A DNA stretch of 64,000 nt from Ianthella basta (lineage: Eukaryota > Porifera > Demospongiae > Verongiida > Ianthellidae), in NCBI GenBank assembly GCA_964019415.1, contig OZ025890.1, positions 762,458 to 826,457 of the forward strand, given 5' to 3'. Within the stretch, counting starts at the first letter, position 1. Each line of letters starts with the position of its first letter. The notes below the pieces were generated by a model, which was given only the letters and a program-made list of their open reading frames with translations, had not been told where the DNA came from and did no database searches. The translations under genes and the position numbers were made by a program. Positions 1 through 18,177 of the stretch are shown piece by piece.

Positions 1-222
1 GGTTTCAGATTCGTCTGCCTTCTTTTCCTGGTTGTCAGCTAAAAACACATAACCTTCGTTCACAATTACGCTGCAATGCATCACTTTTGTTTTCGTGTCA
101 TCGGTGTAGTAAATCTCATCGAGTTTTCCATCGAAAACATCCTTCAGCCAGTCAATGTGTTTCTTGCAATCTGGAGAGATCATGTATGGAATGGCTCCCC
201 TTTGCTCAGGTTTGTCAGACAT
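1..222 (-). CDS. Glyoxalase/PhnB-like protein, first exon, truncated by window edge
   Basis: Reading leftwards from an ATG at 222-220, a 74-codon frame stays open to base 1. It begins MSDKPEQRGAIPYMISPDCK and goes on with a Trp-Leu-Lys amphipathic segment, a KVMHC strand and GYVFLADN. This is the beta-alpha-beta-beta start of the vicinal-oxygen-chelate fold as found in PhnB/glyoxalase-like proteins: 'Y..V.pd...Ai.wyk..F', then 'MHa.l.i.g..i.l.D'. The family includes metal-dependent isomerases, dioxygenases and resistance proteins, but the piece is too short to name a reaction. There is no signal peptide, so it is probably cytosolic. It lies head-to-head with the PLAT gene, whose ATG is 148 bp away. 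The family call is from pattern memory; the fragment is fully open and uses ordinary codons. Confidence 0.6.
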   Translation of the reverse strand, partial: MSDKPEQRGAIPYMISPDCKKHIDWLKDVFDGKLDEIYYTDDTKTKVMHCSVIVNEGYVFLADNQEKKADESET

Positions 223-370
223 GCTGCACTCAAAGATCTTTGCTTCTTGCTTGAATCTAGCACGGGAGAAGGAGGTAATCGGAGAGTTTCCAAGAGAGAG
301 CGGAGATTGGCGCTCAATGCAGCACGTGAGAAACGCAAAATCCGTCACGCGCGTGAGCTGAGCAACAGTG
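223..370. promoter_or_regulatory. Probable shared promoter region between divergent genes
   Basis: These 148 bp separate the start codons of the minus-strand glyoxalase-like gene and the plus-strand PLAT gene. That is too short for two independent promoters plus 5' UTRs, so a bidirectional promoter is the simplest reading. I see no clear TATA box. The call is inferred from spacing, not from a motif. Confidence 0.3.
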
Positions 371-7244
<6,874 letters not shown>

Positions 7245-7667
7245 GTGTTGGTGTATTGACAGTTCTGAAAGCAGAACATCACCAACAATGCTGATGGGGA
7301 GGGGTGCTTTCCTCTTTAGCATCCTCTGCGGAATGTGTTTCATCTTCAGATGTCCTCTGCATCAGGCAACCACGTACAGTACCATGCTTTACACATGCAG
7401 GTGTGTGTTATGGCCACAGTCAGTGTATGCTGTGGAATCCACATCAGTAAATGCTAAACCATGTGTATTCTCTTTTTATATAATATTCAAATCACACTCA
7501 ATTATCTAACTCTTTACATTGATAAATGGTGTTTCAGCTGGGCATTAAGTACAAAAACCGGTAATTAATGAGGCAGGGTAACTATATGTAGTTAGGAAAT
7601 ACAACTATTGAAGTTTAAAGCACTCTCTTATGTTTAAATCACTTGGATTTGGTTTCCAATCCGATAA

Positions 7668-8094
7668 TCACATCTCCGTGTTGGTGTAAAGGGCAGTTGA
7701 CTCGCCTGTCATACACTCGTAGTTCTCAGTGGGAGGTTCTTCCTTTTCAGTGGGAACTTGTTCCTTCCCATTGGCTGTCACTCCAACAAGCACGTCAGCA
7801 CTGTCGTAGAAATCAATAGGGCCATCTTCCTTCTCTCCTGTACCGTTGGGCACTGTGCTGCTTCCCACTGCTTGAGCAGTGCCTGTTCCTGCACAGTTGG
7901 CAGCATCTTCGGCAGGAATCTCAGCATAAATGCTCTCCTGGCCAGGGAATGTGTCATAGGCGTTGCCCCTTTCGAGGGTGGTTGTGTCAATTGTGTAGTA
8001 GCCGTCCTTAGTTGTTCCATCCTGGCATTCTGTCCCAGGGATGGCAGGCAGCTCCGTGTCCTGAATGAACCCATGTGCGCCGTGGTACTTCTTC
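7668..8094 (-). CDS. Receptor 1A cytoplasmic tail exon (about 142 residues, tyrosine-rich)
   Basis: The exon follows the TM exon in phase 2, starts RKKYHGAH and ends ALYTNTEM followed by TGA. Visible tyrosine motifs in order: GYYTI, AYDTF, SIYAEI (fits the ITIM form S/I/V/L-x-Y-x-x-I/V/L), DFYDSA, NYECM (YxxM, the PI3-kinase p85 SH2 form) and LYTNT (YxNx, the Grb2 SH2 form). The rest is polar and acidic with no catalytic domain. The exon is intact and open, but in copy A it lies downstream of the HRM frameshift. Copy B has a 37-residue version. The motif matches are to consensus forms only; phosphorylation is inference. Confidence 0.75.
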
Positions 8095-11053
8095 CTGCAG
8101 CAGTAATAATACCAGTACATACTGTATATATAATTTTGTATGAGAAAGTACACTGTGACACTATTTGCAGCTGCTGCTTAGGTTGCTATGGCTACAGTTG
8201 TATCCTCAAACTTGCACTGACAAGCCTCTGAATGTACACTGCTATAGAGGGTCATACAGGGACACCTGCTCCTAGCTCTGTACATACATACTAGGTGTAG
8301 TTGGTAATATTAAAGTGATCTGTAACATACTCTCCAAAAGTGGCCCGGTGTACAGTGTATATCCAAACATGCACTGTGCACACATGAATGTGATGTGTAG
8401 CCTACCTTCGAATGCAGCAGCACGCTGCCACTATTATCACACAGATCAGCAAAAGGAGCAGCAGCAGTGCAGCCACGCCTGCTCCCGCTGCATAGTAGAC
8501 CACGGACACACCACCACCAGCTACAGTCAGTCTCGCTGCCTATAGGTGGGAACCGCATGCATAGAAGTTGGATGACTCAACACACACATTTAGAAGAAGA
8601 GACCATTACTGGCAAAATGACCTTATACAATTGAACCTATCTAGGTCATTGGATGAGACTTGACAGCTAGCTACTCACTGGTAACCATTCTGTATTATAT
8701 CACTTCTGGACACTTCACTCAGAACATGCCTGTGTGAACTTTGGTGCCATCAGTATGAGATGTTGGCAACAGACGTATGCATGCATGGTGTGCATGTGCT
8801 GACCATGTGTCTGCCTACCTGGAGCACAGCAAAGGTTGTCAGGTGCTGGCAGCTGCACACAACCTCTCCGTTCTGCACCTTAGCCTTCTTTGAGCAGCCA
8901 TGTCCGGACCAGGCACCAAGGCCCTCTGAAGACACAGCAGTGAACACACATGTAAATCTAACACTACTGCACATCAGCATTCATATAAAGATAGCAGGTA
9001 ATAACTATGCTTAATAACATACAATTAATAGATCTGTACAGGTCTGCATGTGGATAGGAATGATGCAGGCTTCTGAGATAACTGCCTTACACACATGCCT
9101 AGCTGCTTACGGTTTGCACTTGTCTTCCAGTAGTAGCAATCCATGGTGCTGAATTCTGCAGTCTACAGTAATTAAGCAGAGAAAGAATGAGAGATACCAT
9201 GACATGCATCTGAGAGTCTTCATCAATGCCACGAGCAGAAAGACTGTTGGAAACTATAATATACTGTATTAGATATATGCAGTACGTATACTTGATGAAG
9301 GGTGCAGTGTAATGTATTGCCAGTAATGTATAATAATACATAGTGAATGGGTCCTGTCCATTACAACGCCAGTTGGAGGGCATGATATGTAAGCTCACCT
9401 CAGGGACTGTGAATGTAATCTCAATTGCTTCCTGAGTTCCATTGATGCTGCAGTTGCCAACGGTAACTGAGAAGATGGGACTGACCACTTGCCTGTCAGC
9501 TTCCCCCTCAACTCTTCCTCCAAAGAGTGCCTTCTTGTTAATGAGCGAAGAGATGACAACGGATGAATTGCAGCTCATGTCAAACAGGTGGGTAGAAAGG
9601 CGAGCTCTTGTGCCAGTCAAGGGGATTTCGAATCCCTCTACTGGCACATCTCCTCTGGCCACAGCTGCTGCCCAGAGTATAATGTCATCCATTCTTAGCA
9701 TCCAAGGGCTACCATTGCCTGCTTCACCCAGTGCTCCTCTGGCCATCGCATCCAAGCTGTTCACCAACCTGAGGTGATGAAGTGCACAGTTGAGGACAAA
9801 TCTCAGACATGCAAAGTCTACGCTCTGCCACATGATACATGTGACTTACGTTGTAGCTGCTTTTGTACTGTTTCTGGTGTCCGCCAACACATCGTCAGGG
9901 CTAGAAAGAGTACTAGCAACTGCTGTAAGCAGTGTGTTTGTTGTTGACTGTAGTGGAAATCCCAAACAGTGTATACAGTGCATACATTAGCATACACATA
10001 CAAGTCACGGCTGTAACGTGATCCCATTAAAGTACTATAACATGTACAGCTGTCTAAAGTTTGGGGTCATGTAAATTAATGTTTGTTGTACCAAAAGTAC
10101 ACATACACCATTGAACAGTTTATACACTGCACAGAAACATGCAACTGCATACTCACAGTTGGGACAGCTCCTACAGCAGATATGTATATAGTGCTGTGTA
10201 TACGTACTGTATATGCACACACTACTGTACACTCTGCATGCATGTGCATGTGACTAGAGTTGCGTAGTGGGTCTCTTACATCTGGTGAACTGGTGCAGGT
10301 GTCCTTGGCAAGCAGTTCAACGGCAGTCAAGATGGCTGCAACTGCTCCAGATTGCAGGGTTGCTGTCCCACCTGCTATAGCTGCCTGCACCCTGCTCAGG
10401 AGCTCACAGACATTGTTAGCCTACAAAGAAATTAAAGATCATAATTATTTTCAGTGATGATGGTCACACTAGAAATTCATTCAAGAACAGCTTGCTTCAA
10501 TCTGCAGATAACAGTCTTTATCAGTTAATGTTGTTGTATGAAGTTTGTTGGTAGGTACAACTGCAAGTGAGCTACTGTAAGAGTGTCGCAGTATAGTTCA
10601 ATACAGTACATATGGCATATGTATGCATATAGTACCTACCGTACATTACGGCTATAATGAGAACTCATTCATGCATGTACTGTAGACTGTCAAATTTATT
10701 TCCACATTCACATGGTCATGTGGTGCTTGCTTCACATGTACACACACGTACGTACCTGACACAATTCCTTCACTGTGGTCACAGTGCACTCTATCATCAG
10801 TGTCCCTCCACCTGCCACCCTCAAAGCAGGTTCTTGTAGCAAAAATATCACGGGTGATGTCCAGTGTGGACTGGCAGGGACAGGGGAGGTGGTCAAACTC
10901 TCCAGCTTTTGTTTCAGTCCAGTTGAAGGTGTGGCGTAGAGCTGAGTTATACTCTGATTCAGCAGGGCAAGAGGCTAAGATGGTGCATGTGGGGAGGGGG
11001 CAGGTCAGGAGTCCCATAATACATGGTATTCAGTGTTTGTGTGCATGCACACA

Positions 11054-11077
11054 TGTGGTGTGTGTGTGTGTGTGTGT

Positions 11078-11140
<63 letters not shown>

Positions 11141-11155
11141 ACAGTGTGTGTGTGT
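11054..11155. repeat. (GT)n microsatellite in receptor 1A intron
   Basis: GT repeats with a single GA and a CACA interruption lie between the HRM exon and the 18-nt exon. The matching place in copy B (28744-28810) has a different length, as expected for a fast-changing tract. Confidence 0.9.
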
Positions 11156-13093
11156 GTACCTGTACTTACCTTCATTTGCTGTGGGCACTAAAGAAGAAAG
11201 AATGAGGAAAGAACACTGTAATTGGATAAACCTATTCTTCCTTTGAACTAACAGTGAAGGTGTTTTAGGAAACATGGGGGTTGCCATGCAGAAACAAGGA
11301 AATGTTGTCTATTCAACTTTGTGCATAAACAGCTTCAGAAAGGAAGCTGTTTAACGTGTGCATGACGGTGCATTGCTCTCTGCTCTTCACATGTACCTTC
11401 GCAGTAGGAGCCATGGTATCCGGCTTGGCAGGTGCACTCCTGCTTTACAGGGTCATACACGCCATTGACACAGAAACAGGATTCGTGTGCTGTGGGTGGA
11501 GTCCGCATGCATGCATGTGGAAACAAGATGATGCATGCCATTTCAAAGTTGTGGCGCACACTAGTCATGACACTGTCACACTAATCATGACAACGTCACA
11601 TCAGTCATAACATTGTACTTAAGTGACAGTGACACAATCCATCATACAGTACCTTGAGTGGTGATGCACCTCTGGTCACTGTACTTCCCAGATCCACCCG
11701 ATACCTCGGCCCTAACAGTGAAGCAATACCTAGTGGACTGTGCTATGCTATAAGAGAGGTTGATGTCATTGGCAGATACAGTATGCGTCCTTCCAGTGTC
11801 CATGTTTTGCACAGAGACAGTATACCACACTCCTCCAGAGCTGGATATAGCATTATAGCCAATGGGGATATTCCACCTGAGTGAGGCGGACGTGACACCC
11901 TTCTCCACAGCTAGAATGGGACGGTTCATGGGGACTGGAGAAAGAGGGAAATTGCCACTTGCATACACAAATACATACCAGAGATATCAAAGAATCCATT
12001 AATAATCTATTGAGTTATACAAACACACACACATTAAAATTTTAACACAGCAACATTAAAATGATTTCATTGCATACAGTTGCATACCAATGATTTGCAA
12101 ATGAATTAAGGATTGTCTGTGTAAATAAGTGAATGACCACTCCATGGTATTGGTCTGTCTCGTGATGATGGCCAATCCAGCCCCATCATCCATAATCAAT
12201 TCACTACTTGGGTTGGGTACATTAACGTATGCATTTGGGTCACTGTGTTTACAGTGACGTGTGCAATGAAAGGGAAGCTCACTTAATGGAATGAACACAG
12301 TTGGCTAGCTATGCAATATGACTACTCACCCTCGACGTATTCACAGTAGACTCCGAATGTGTATTGTGGACATTGGCAAGTGTCATTGACACATGTGCCT
12401 CCATAGTAGCAAACATGGGCACCACACTCCTGCAGGCCTTCACAAACAACAGGGATGAAAACGTTAACACTTTGATGTCTAGTGAATGTCTTTACTGTGT
12501 ACATTAATAAAAAGTATGAACGTGTGTGTGTGAGATAGTGAGCTGGCATCGGCTACATCTGCAGTGAACTACTACTACTCTGAACAAGGACACTTAGAAA
12601 GAGGAACAGAAGATGCATTCAACACAATCACTGCACTGAGCTACAGTACCATGCACTCATCTGTACCTTCAGTGTTTGTGCTGTTTGCGCAATCTACATG
12701 TGAAAACAGAAGAACATGTGTGTATACACATTCAGAGCAGTGAGTGCATATGCATGTGATCGATGCATACTGTCTGCATGTTTATACTTGCACTCACCAC
12801 TGAGCTGACAGTAGTCTCCACTGAACCCCTCGCTACACTGGCAGGTGTTATTCTGGCAAGTGCCTCCATTGAAGCAGAAATAGTCACCACATGGCGTCCA
12901 GGCTAGGACTCCACTCTCAACTGCACGGAGCGCATCATATTGCACGGGTGATTCTACTACTTCTGTAAAACAAGCCCAATTAAGTATTATGATAACATGG
13001 TCCCACCTTCAGTACAGTCGTCTCCAGTATAGCCAGGGTAGCACTGACATGTACCATTGCAGCAGAATGCATTTGTAGAGCAAGCAGGAGTAC

Positions 13094-13202
13094 CTGGGGG
13101 GGGGGGGGGGGAGGACAGGGGAGGGGAGGAGAGGGGAGGGGAGGGGAGGGAAGGGGAGAGGAAGGAAGGGGAGAGGAAGGAAGGGGAGAGGAAGGAAGGG
13201 GA
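13094..13202 (-). repeat. G-rich (C-rich on sense strand) repeat abutting a splice acceptor
   Basis: A run of about 16 G followed by gagggg/gaaggaag units lies immediately upstream (minus sense) of the EGF exon 13093-13007. On the transcribed sense it is a C/T tract ending in CCAG. Copy B has a shorter version at 31028-31110. On the plus strand it has G-quadruplex potential. Confidence 0.8.
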
Positions 13203-14591
13203 GGTGATGAATGACCCACAGTGTTGCACAATGTGATCATATAGTGTATGTATCTGATAGAGAACTCTTCAGAGGATGTGAGCTGGAGAACATGTACTGT
13301 AAGCTATGTCTGCTTGCCATGGCTCAGTGCACAGCAATTCTCACATATTTCCGTCTCGCAGTGGTCTCCAGTGAATCCAGCTGGGCAGGTGCATGAGGTG
13401 GTGTCTCCTGAGGTGTCACAGGTGCCTCCATTCAGACAGAGGCAGGCTGTAGAGAGAGTACAATTAATTTTGTGTAACAACAAATGTGTATATGTTCAAC
13501 ATGGAGGGCTGTCCCACTGCACGGGAGGCTTACTGTCATTGGCAAAAAGGCAGTACTCTCCAGTATAGCCCGGACCGCATTGGCAATACTCCATACCACT
13601 TGAAGTATTTGTCTCACACGTTCCCTCATTAAAGCAGTAGTAGTCTCCACATGGACGGACTGCACAATGGAAGGTCAGTGGAATGTACTGTATGAGTGGC
13701 TTGGATGTGTACAAGATCACCATGTTCAGTACATACACTGCAGTAAATGTTAGCCCCATGGCCATCACAATGACCACCACTCACTCAGAGTCCTGTTGCA
13801 GTACTCGCCAGTGTAGAAGGGATGGCAGACACAACTACCACAGGTGTAGTCACAGTAGCCATTGTTGCAAGAGCTATCACAGGGGATGTACGGTTCAGAG
13901 CCTAATGGGAGGGTACACGCATGTGTCAGGTCAGTATCAGTAAATGTATGTTCTGTACATTAGTAAAGTAGTAAGACACTATAATTCCAGGGATCAGCTG
14001 TCTCACTTAATTGCTGGTTAGCAGCACAGTGTTACCAGTAACCCGATGTACACTCAGATGGCAGACAGCTACAGTATACTTGTATAGAGCCATGCACTCT
14101 TCATGCTCACTAGCAGTTTCCTCTTGCTGCTCGCAGAAGAGTCCCACATATCCAGTTGGGCAGACACATCTATTTCCAGTGAATGTACCACCATTCAGAC
14201 AGACACAAGTGTCTGTGTAGAGATATGTAGAAAACATTGGTAACAGCTCCTTTGAATGAGAAGCAAAAGTGCAGTAAACAGTTCAGGAAAAAGACATTTA
14301 TCCATTTGATGCTCTAAATGTACGGCAGCTAATGTATCTTTCTGTGTCAGCATGAACAGATGGATAATGCTAATCAACTGGTTTGAAATTCTATGCTCAC
14401 TAACTCACCAGTTTGAGCTGTTACAACTCCTTAAATTGTGTGCAGAGGAAGGAAAAGGAAGAAGAACACTGACTGGAGCATTGCCTTTATAACTGTGAAC
14501 CATGCTTTATTAGCCTACCCTCAACCTTTTCTCCACTACACTCACCAAAGGAGACAAAGGGGAGGAGTAGGGCAACAGCTATGCCTGTCAT

Positions 14592-15190
14592 CTCACTCCA
14601 CACAGTCAGCAACAGTTCGGGTTTGAACACTGTACTACAGTTGAGGGCCTATGGCTGCTTGCCTTAATTGATCAGGATGTAGTGAAGTGGCCAGTTGTGA
14701 GGGGTTCTTATGTAGTGTTGCGTGCACTGGATGAGGAAACAGCCTTTTCACTGATTTCACATTCACTATACAGAGGCCATCCATAAGACAAATGGAAAAG
14801 GAATTTTAACGAGCATGCATGAACAGCATGTGATGTGTGTGTGCACACGCAATAGTATATGTGTACACTTTGAACTTAATATTTTGATGGGGTAAAATGT
14901 AATATTCACCGTTTCACAGTTCAGCTAGCATGCAGACTTTGTGTATGTGAATGACTACACATATGCACTGTATTGCAAGCATATTGGTACTGCATATAGC
15001 ATTGTGTAAGGTGGGCCTTAGGATAATGAATGAGAATTTATTGTCAAAATGTTAAAAAGTACTTGATACCATAACTACCACAGTGTACTGAACATAGCAT
15101 GTGTATATACTTACTCTATATAGTGACAAGTGGAGGAGTGTAAACCTACTCTATGACACATGGAGGAATGTATTAGCTAGGCTATTACAG
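14592..15190. other. Upstream flank of receptor 1A, no gene seen
   Basis: About 600 bp of AT-rich sequence upstream of the receptor 1A start, nearly identical to 32510-33110 in copy B. It must hold the receptor 1 promoter if there is one. I find no reading frame or clear core motif. Confidence 0.5.
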
Positions 15191-15523
15191 TTTTTTTTTC
15201 AATGCTCACACAATCATAATAATAATCAGGCACACATGCGCACTGCCTGTGGTACATGCATAGTGTACTGTACAATAAAATAGGTAAATAGTCAAATGTT
15301 CATGCAAATGTTCAGCATGATATTCAATTAATTATAAGTTGATCAGTAAACTTGTCTGAAATTAGTAGAGGGCCACACGTGATTCGTTGGTGGCCAAGTC
15401 AGTGGAGATTGGGAATCGTGGGATGATATTCTGACTTGATCTTGATCCTCTGATGCACAGTATGGATGATCGCAGGAGGGAGAATGACAGCTGGCATCGC
15501 AGCCATCCCATTGTTGAAGAAAT

Positions 15524-17617
15524 TTAAAAAGGTTGCTGTCTCTTCTCAGATAGCTTCATGGCCAGTCTGCTGTAGAAGATAGATGCAAGTCTTCCCATGC
15601 CACCCGTGGTACTGAAGATGAGGGGAGTGAATGAGCCATTTTCAACCTCTACTACTCTCTGCTCATAGGCTCTCTTCTTCTGTCGCTCATGGTGAGTGAA
15701 GCAAGATGCCAGAGCAAACTTCTGGTTGGACTTGGCAAAGGGGTTAAATACCTTCACATCAAAAAATGCCTTTTGTCCATGTATCCAGAAGTCTCTGGCA
15801 GCTACATCAACCCGGGCCTCGTTCTCACGGATAGATGTTGCATAGTTGAGGACTTCACCACTCAGTGGCTGGAGGACAAGTTCAATACTGACATCATGAC
15901 AGACCTCTGTTAGTAGGGTGCCTGTCAGATTCCTAATCTCATTGTGCCACACCGTGGGGAAAGCCCCACGAGGGCAGCTCAGAGCATGATCAATGGTAAA
16001 GTTCTCACTGCAGACACATTTGGCAGGTAGCCTTTCAGGGAGCCATCCGTATCGCATACAAATTGCATCCCTGAACTCACTCTTCGACAGGGAGAAGTTG
16101 TATTTCACCAGAGGCAGTGCGGTGAGCCAATTGGAGGACCCCTTGTTCTGGGCAAGTTCTACTGCCTTCATCATGTGGTCCGGCAGGTCTAGGGAGGATA
16201 CTTTATCAGCATCACATTCTCTCTTCTCATTCTTGACTCTCTGTTTTATCCTCCTTTGCTCGGTTGATGTGTCTTTTCCTAGTACCTGTTGACTCTCTAG
16301 GATGAGGTCAACCACAGGACTACAAATGTCCTGGGAGGCTTGGTAGTAGGAGGATGCTAACTTGGTGAAGTCCGGGATTCCCAAGCCCCCAAGCCGACAG
16401 GGAAGAGATAGGAGTTCACGCTCCTGATCTGTGATGGCTGATCTGCCTGTCAAGGCAGGAAGGAACTCATTCCTGATTGCATCTTCAAGTGGAGAGAGGA
16501 CATCACAGGTACTAGGAGTTGTACACATCAAATAACTCCATGTACTTTTCAGGCCATGAGTAAAGCCACAGTATGCTGCATGGGGTTCAATAACAGCAAT
16601 CTCAGAGAGTGTGTGAATCTGAGATACCCACTTCTGGATCTTCCTCTGCAGAAAGATGTCAAGGAAATTCTCATCTCCAATCGCAGATCCAAGGTATTGG
16701 TGGCCATTTGTGGTAAGGTTTATTCTGTGGGCAGCAAACAGTTCCTATGCTACTTGAAGGTGCTCTTCCTTTGTGACCAACCATGTCTTACCAGCATTGG
16801 GGTAATAGCCAAATGAGGGGCCAATCTCGTTCAACTTCTCCCACCACACCAACAAGTCATTCAAGCAACCACCAGCAGAAGCATCATCAGCAAACCAAAC
16901 CTGGTGTGCAAGGTCATTCAGCTGACGAATGAGGGGCACAACTGCAAGAGCGTACATTGCCATCGCAAGGGGATCTCCCTGAGTGTTGCCTTCTGAGGAG
17001 AATAGTGCTTCTCCCTCAATGAAGAGACTGGAATCACTTCTGTAGGTGTTGGTGAGAGCAATGGCAAGGGAAGGGCAGAGAGAGTGGATGTTCAATAGTG
17101 CAGCATGTCTGTTAAGCAGATTGAAAGCATTAGACGCATCAACGAATAGGATAGCTTCCGTGTTGGGGTCTTGGAAGATTGCCCTCATTAAATGCACTCC
17201 AATCTCACAGCCAGCTTCCTGACCAGCGCACAGTTGGGTGGTGCCTGCCACTTCCATGATTTCATCGCCAATGACACCCAGAATGGCCTTACTGACAATT
17301 CTTCTCACTACTTCCCCTATGCCAATGGGCCTGACTCCTGGCTGTTTGTCGAGGGCCATGAGTCTGCAGGCTGTAAAGGCACTGAGGCCTTCCGGATCAA
17401 CATAGCTGGTGGATATCTTCTTGGCAATCAGTGCCATACTTGCACATAGGTCATCAGAGACAGTCTGGAAAGAGGTGCAAGTCCTCTTCCAGAAACTGGC
17501 ATCAGCTCCAGATGGACCAGCTCCCCCTTGGGTCTTCAGCGCAGCTTTGCGGATAGCTTCAGCATCCAAACAGTCAAATATGACTGGGTGGAAATCTCTC
17601 TCTCGCTCGGAAAGCAC
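15524..17617 (-). pseudogene. Reverse transcriptase plus zinc-knuckle/PD-(D/E)XK-like region
   Basis: One frame runs from 17617 to 15524, broken only by a TAG at 16745. RT landmarks in order: RPIGIGEVVRRIVSKAI (palm entry), AILFVDASNAFN (motif A, first catalytic Asp), EGNTQGDPLAMAMY (motif B) and VWFADDASAGG (motif C, catalytic Asp pair). After the stop come QYLGSAIGDENF (thumb) and RLGGLGIP. A CVCSENFTIDHALSC motif (C-x-C, H, C spacing) follows, then EARVDVAARDFW and KAFFDVKVFNPFA. The last part has the D...(D/E)xK look of restriction-like nucleases found C-terminal to RT in R2-type elements; this nuclease reading is tentative. The same gene type is common in cnidarian and sponge genomes as multi-copy RT proteins (from memory). 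Confidence 0.8.
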
Positions 17618-18177
17618 AATGTCAGGATTGACATCATGTTTTGGGGATGTTTGGCCTTCAATTCATCCAGGACGGTTTCACTTGAATCCTGGGCATCTCT
17701 TGTTTGGAACTTGTCATGGATCGACAGGATGGATGCTTCAGATGACACAAGAAGCCTCATTGCTGCCTTTACTTTTCCTGTTTTCATCATCTTGGAGAAT
17801 TTCTTGGCGATAGTGTCCTTGTTGACAGAGCGGGAGGTGACGGGAAGCCTTTGCTGAATAATGGTACCTTCCCGGAGGAGTTCAGAGATGTTACCTTCTT
17901 TCCAAAGTGTTAGTCTCTTCTCAAGACAGGAGATGTTGTCCTTGACTTTAGCCTTAGGGTGAGGCTTTTGGAGAAGTAGGGTTGGTAGCATTATCGCAGC
18001 AGTTAAGGCTATCGACTCCATGGCATTGGATTCTCCATAGGCTCTGAACAAACGGGACAATTCCACAACAAACGACTTGCCAACAGTACCGTGTGGAACA
18101 GCAAAAATGTTGTTCCTCCATCGAGTTATCTCCTTATAGGCTAGTCTGATAGAGTGAGCAAACTGTTCCCCATCCAC
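17536..18177 (-). pseudogene. N-terminal region of the same retroelement ORF, frameshifted
   Basis: The frame 18177-17536 (starting VDGEQFAHSIRLAYKEI) holds RWRNNIFAVPHG, ESIALTAAIMLPTLLLQKP, CLEKRLTLWKEGNISELL and FSKMMKTGKVKAAMRLL, then ends at SERE where the next frame resumes as SERERDFHPVIFD. The overlap shows a simple frameshift around 17590. Upstream, another frame (18419-18141) supplies the start, so there is a second frameshift near 18180. Function of this N-terminal part is unknown; it belongs to the retroelement polyprotein. Confidence 0.7.

Larger units (their letters stand above)
7668..14591 (-). pseudogene. Receptor 1A: EGF-FN3-HRM-GAIN/GPS single-pass receptor, frameshifted copy
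   Basis: Exons read downwards: 14591-14546 (signal peptide MTGIAVALLLPFVSFG), 14429-14409, EGF-like exons 14212-14111, 13901-13785, 13659-13534, 13446-13345, 13093-13007, 12962-12798 and 12437-12330, fibronectin III 11934-11653, EGF 11489-11397, an 18-nt exon 11187-11170, HRM 10974-10756, GAIN 10420-10280, about 9900-9850 (its start and phase are unsettled) and 9768-9399, GPS 9162-9111 plus 8925-8819 (C..W...W..GC...C.CQHLTTF), one TM helix 8539-8406, tail 8094-7668. Family knowledge: GPS proteins self-cleave at HL|T. The HRM exon is 219 nt here but 221 in copy B. The missing CT near 10791 shifts the frame, and the next exon then gives TAA in its first codons. As assembled, only a secreted ectodomain could be made. 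The second exon's acceptor is AAG instead of CAG. Confidence 0.8.

Noticed and set aside
7668..8540. Seven-pass (GPCR) domain for receptor 1
   Set aside because: Only one hydrophobic exon follows the GPS, then a polar tail with a stop. The opposite convergent gene starts its 3' end 420 bp further on. No other helix-rich frame is present in either copy.
9792..9990. Extending the 9768-9399 GAIN exon upstream as one continuous exon
   Set aside because: The frame is open but the text before 9768 has a good acceptor (catcacctcag) and unlike composition. A separate small exon ending at 9850 with a GTAAGT donor fits GAIN better, though its phase to 10280 is unresolved.
12056..12298. 80-codon minus frame between FN3 and EGF exons of receptor 1A (and 29987-30229 in 1B)
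   Set aside because: Open in both copies, but so are many intron frames after a recent duplication. No splice sites of fitting phase and no domain pattern.
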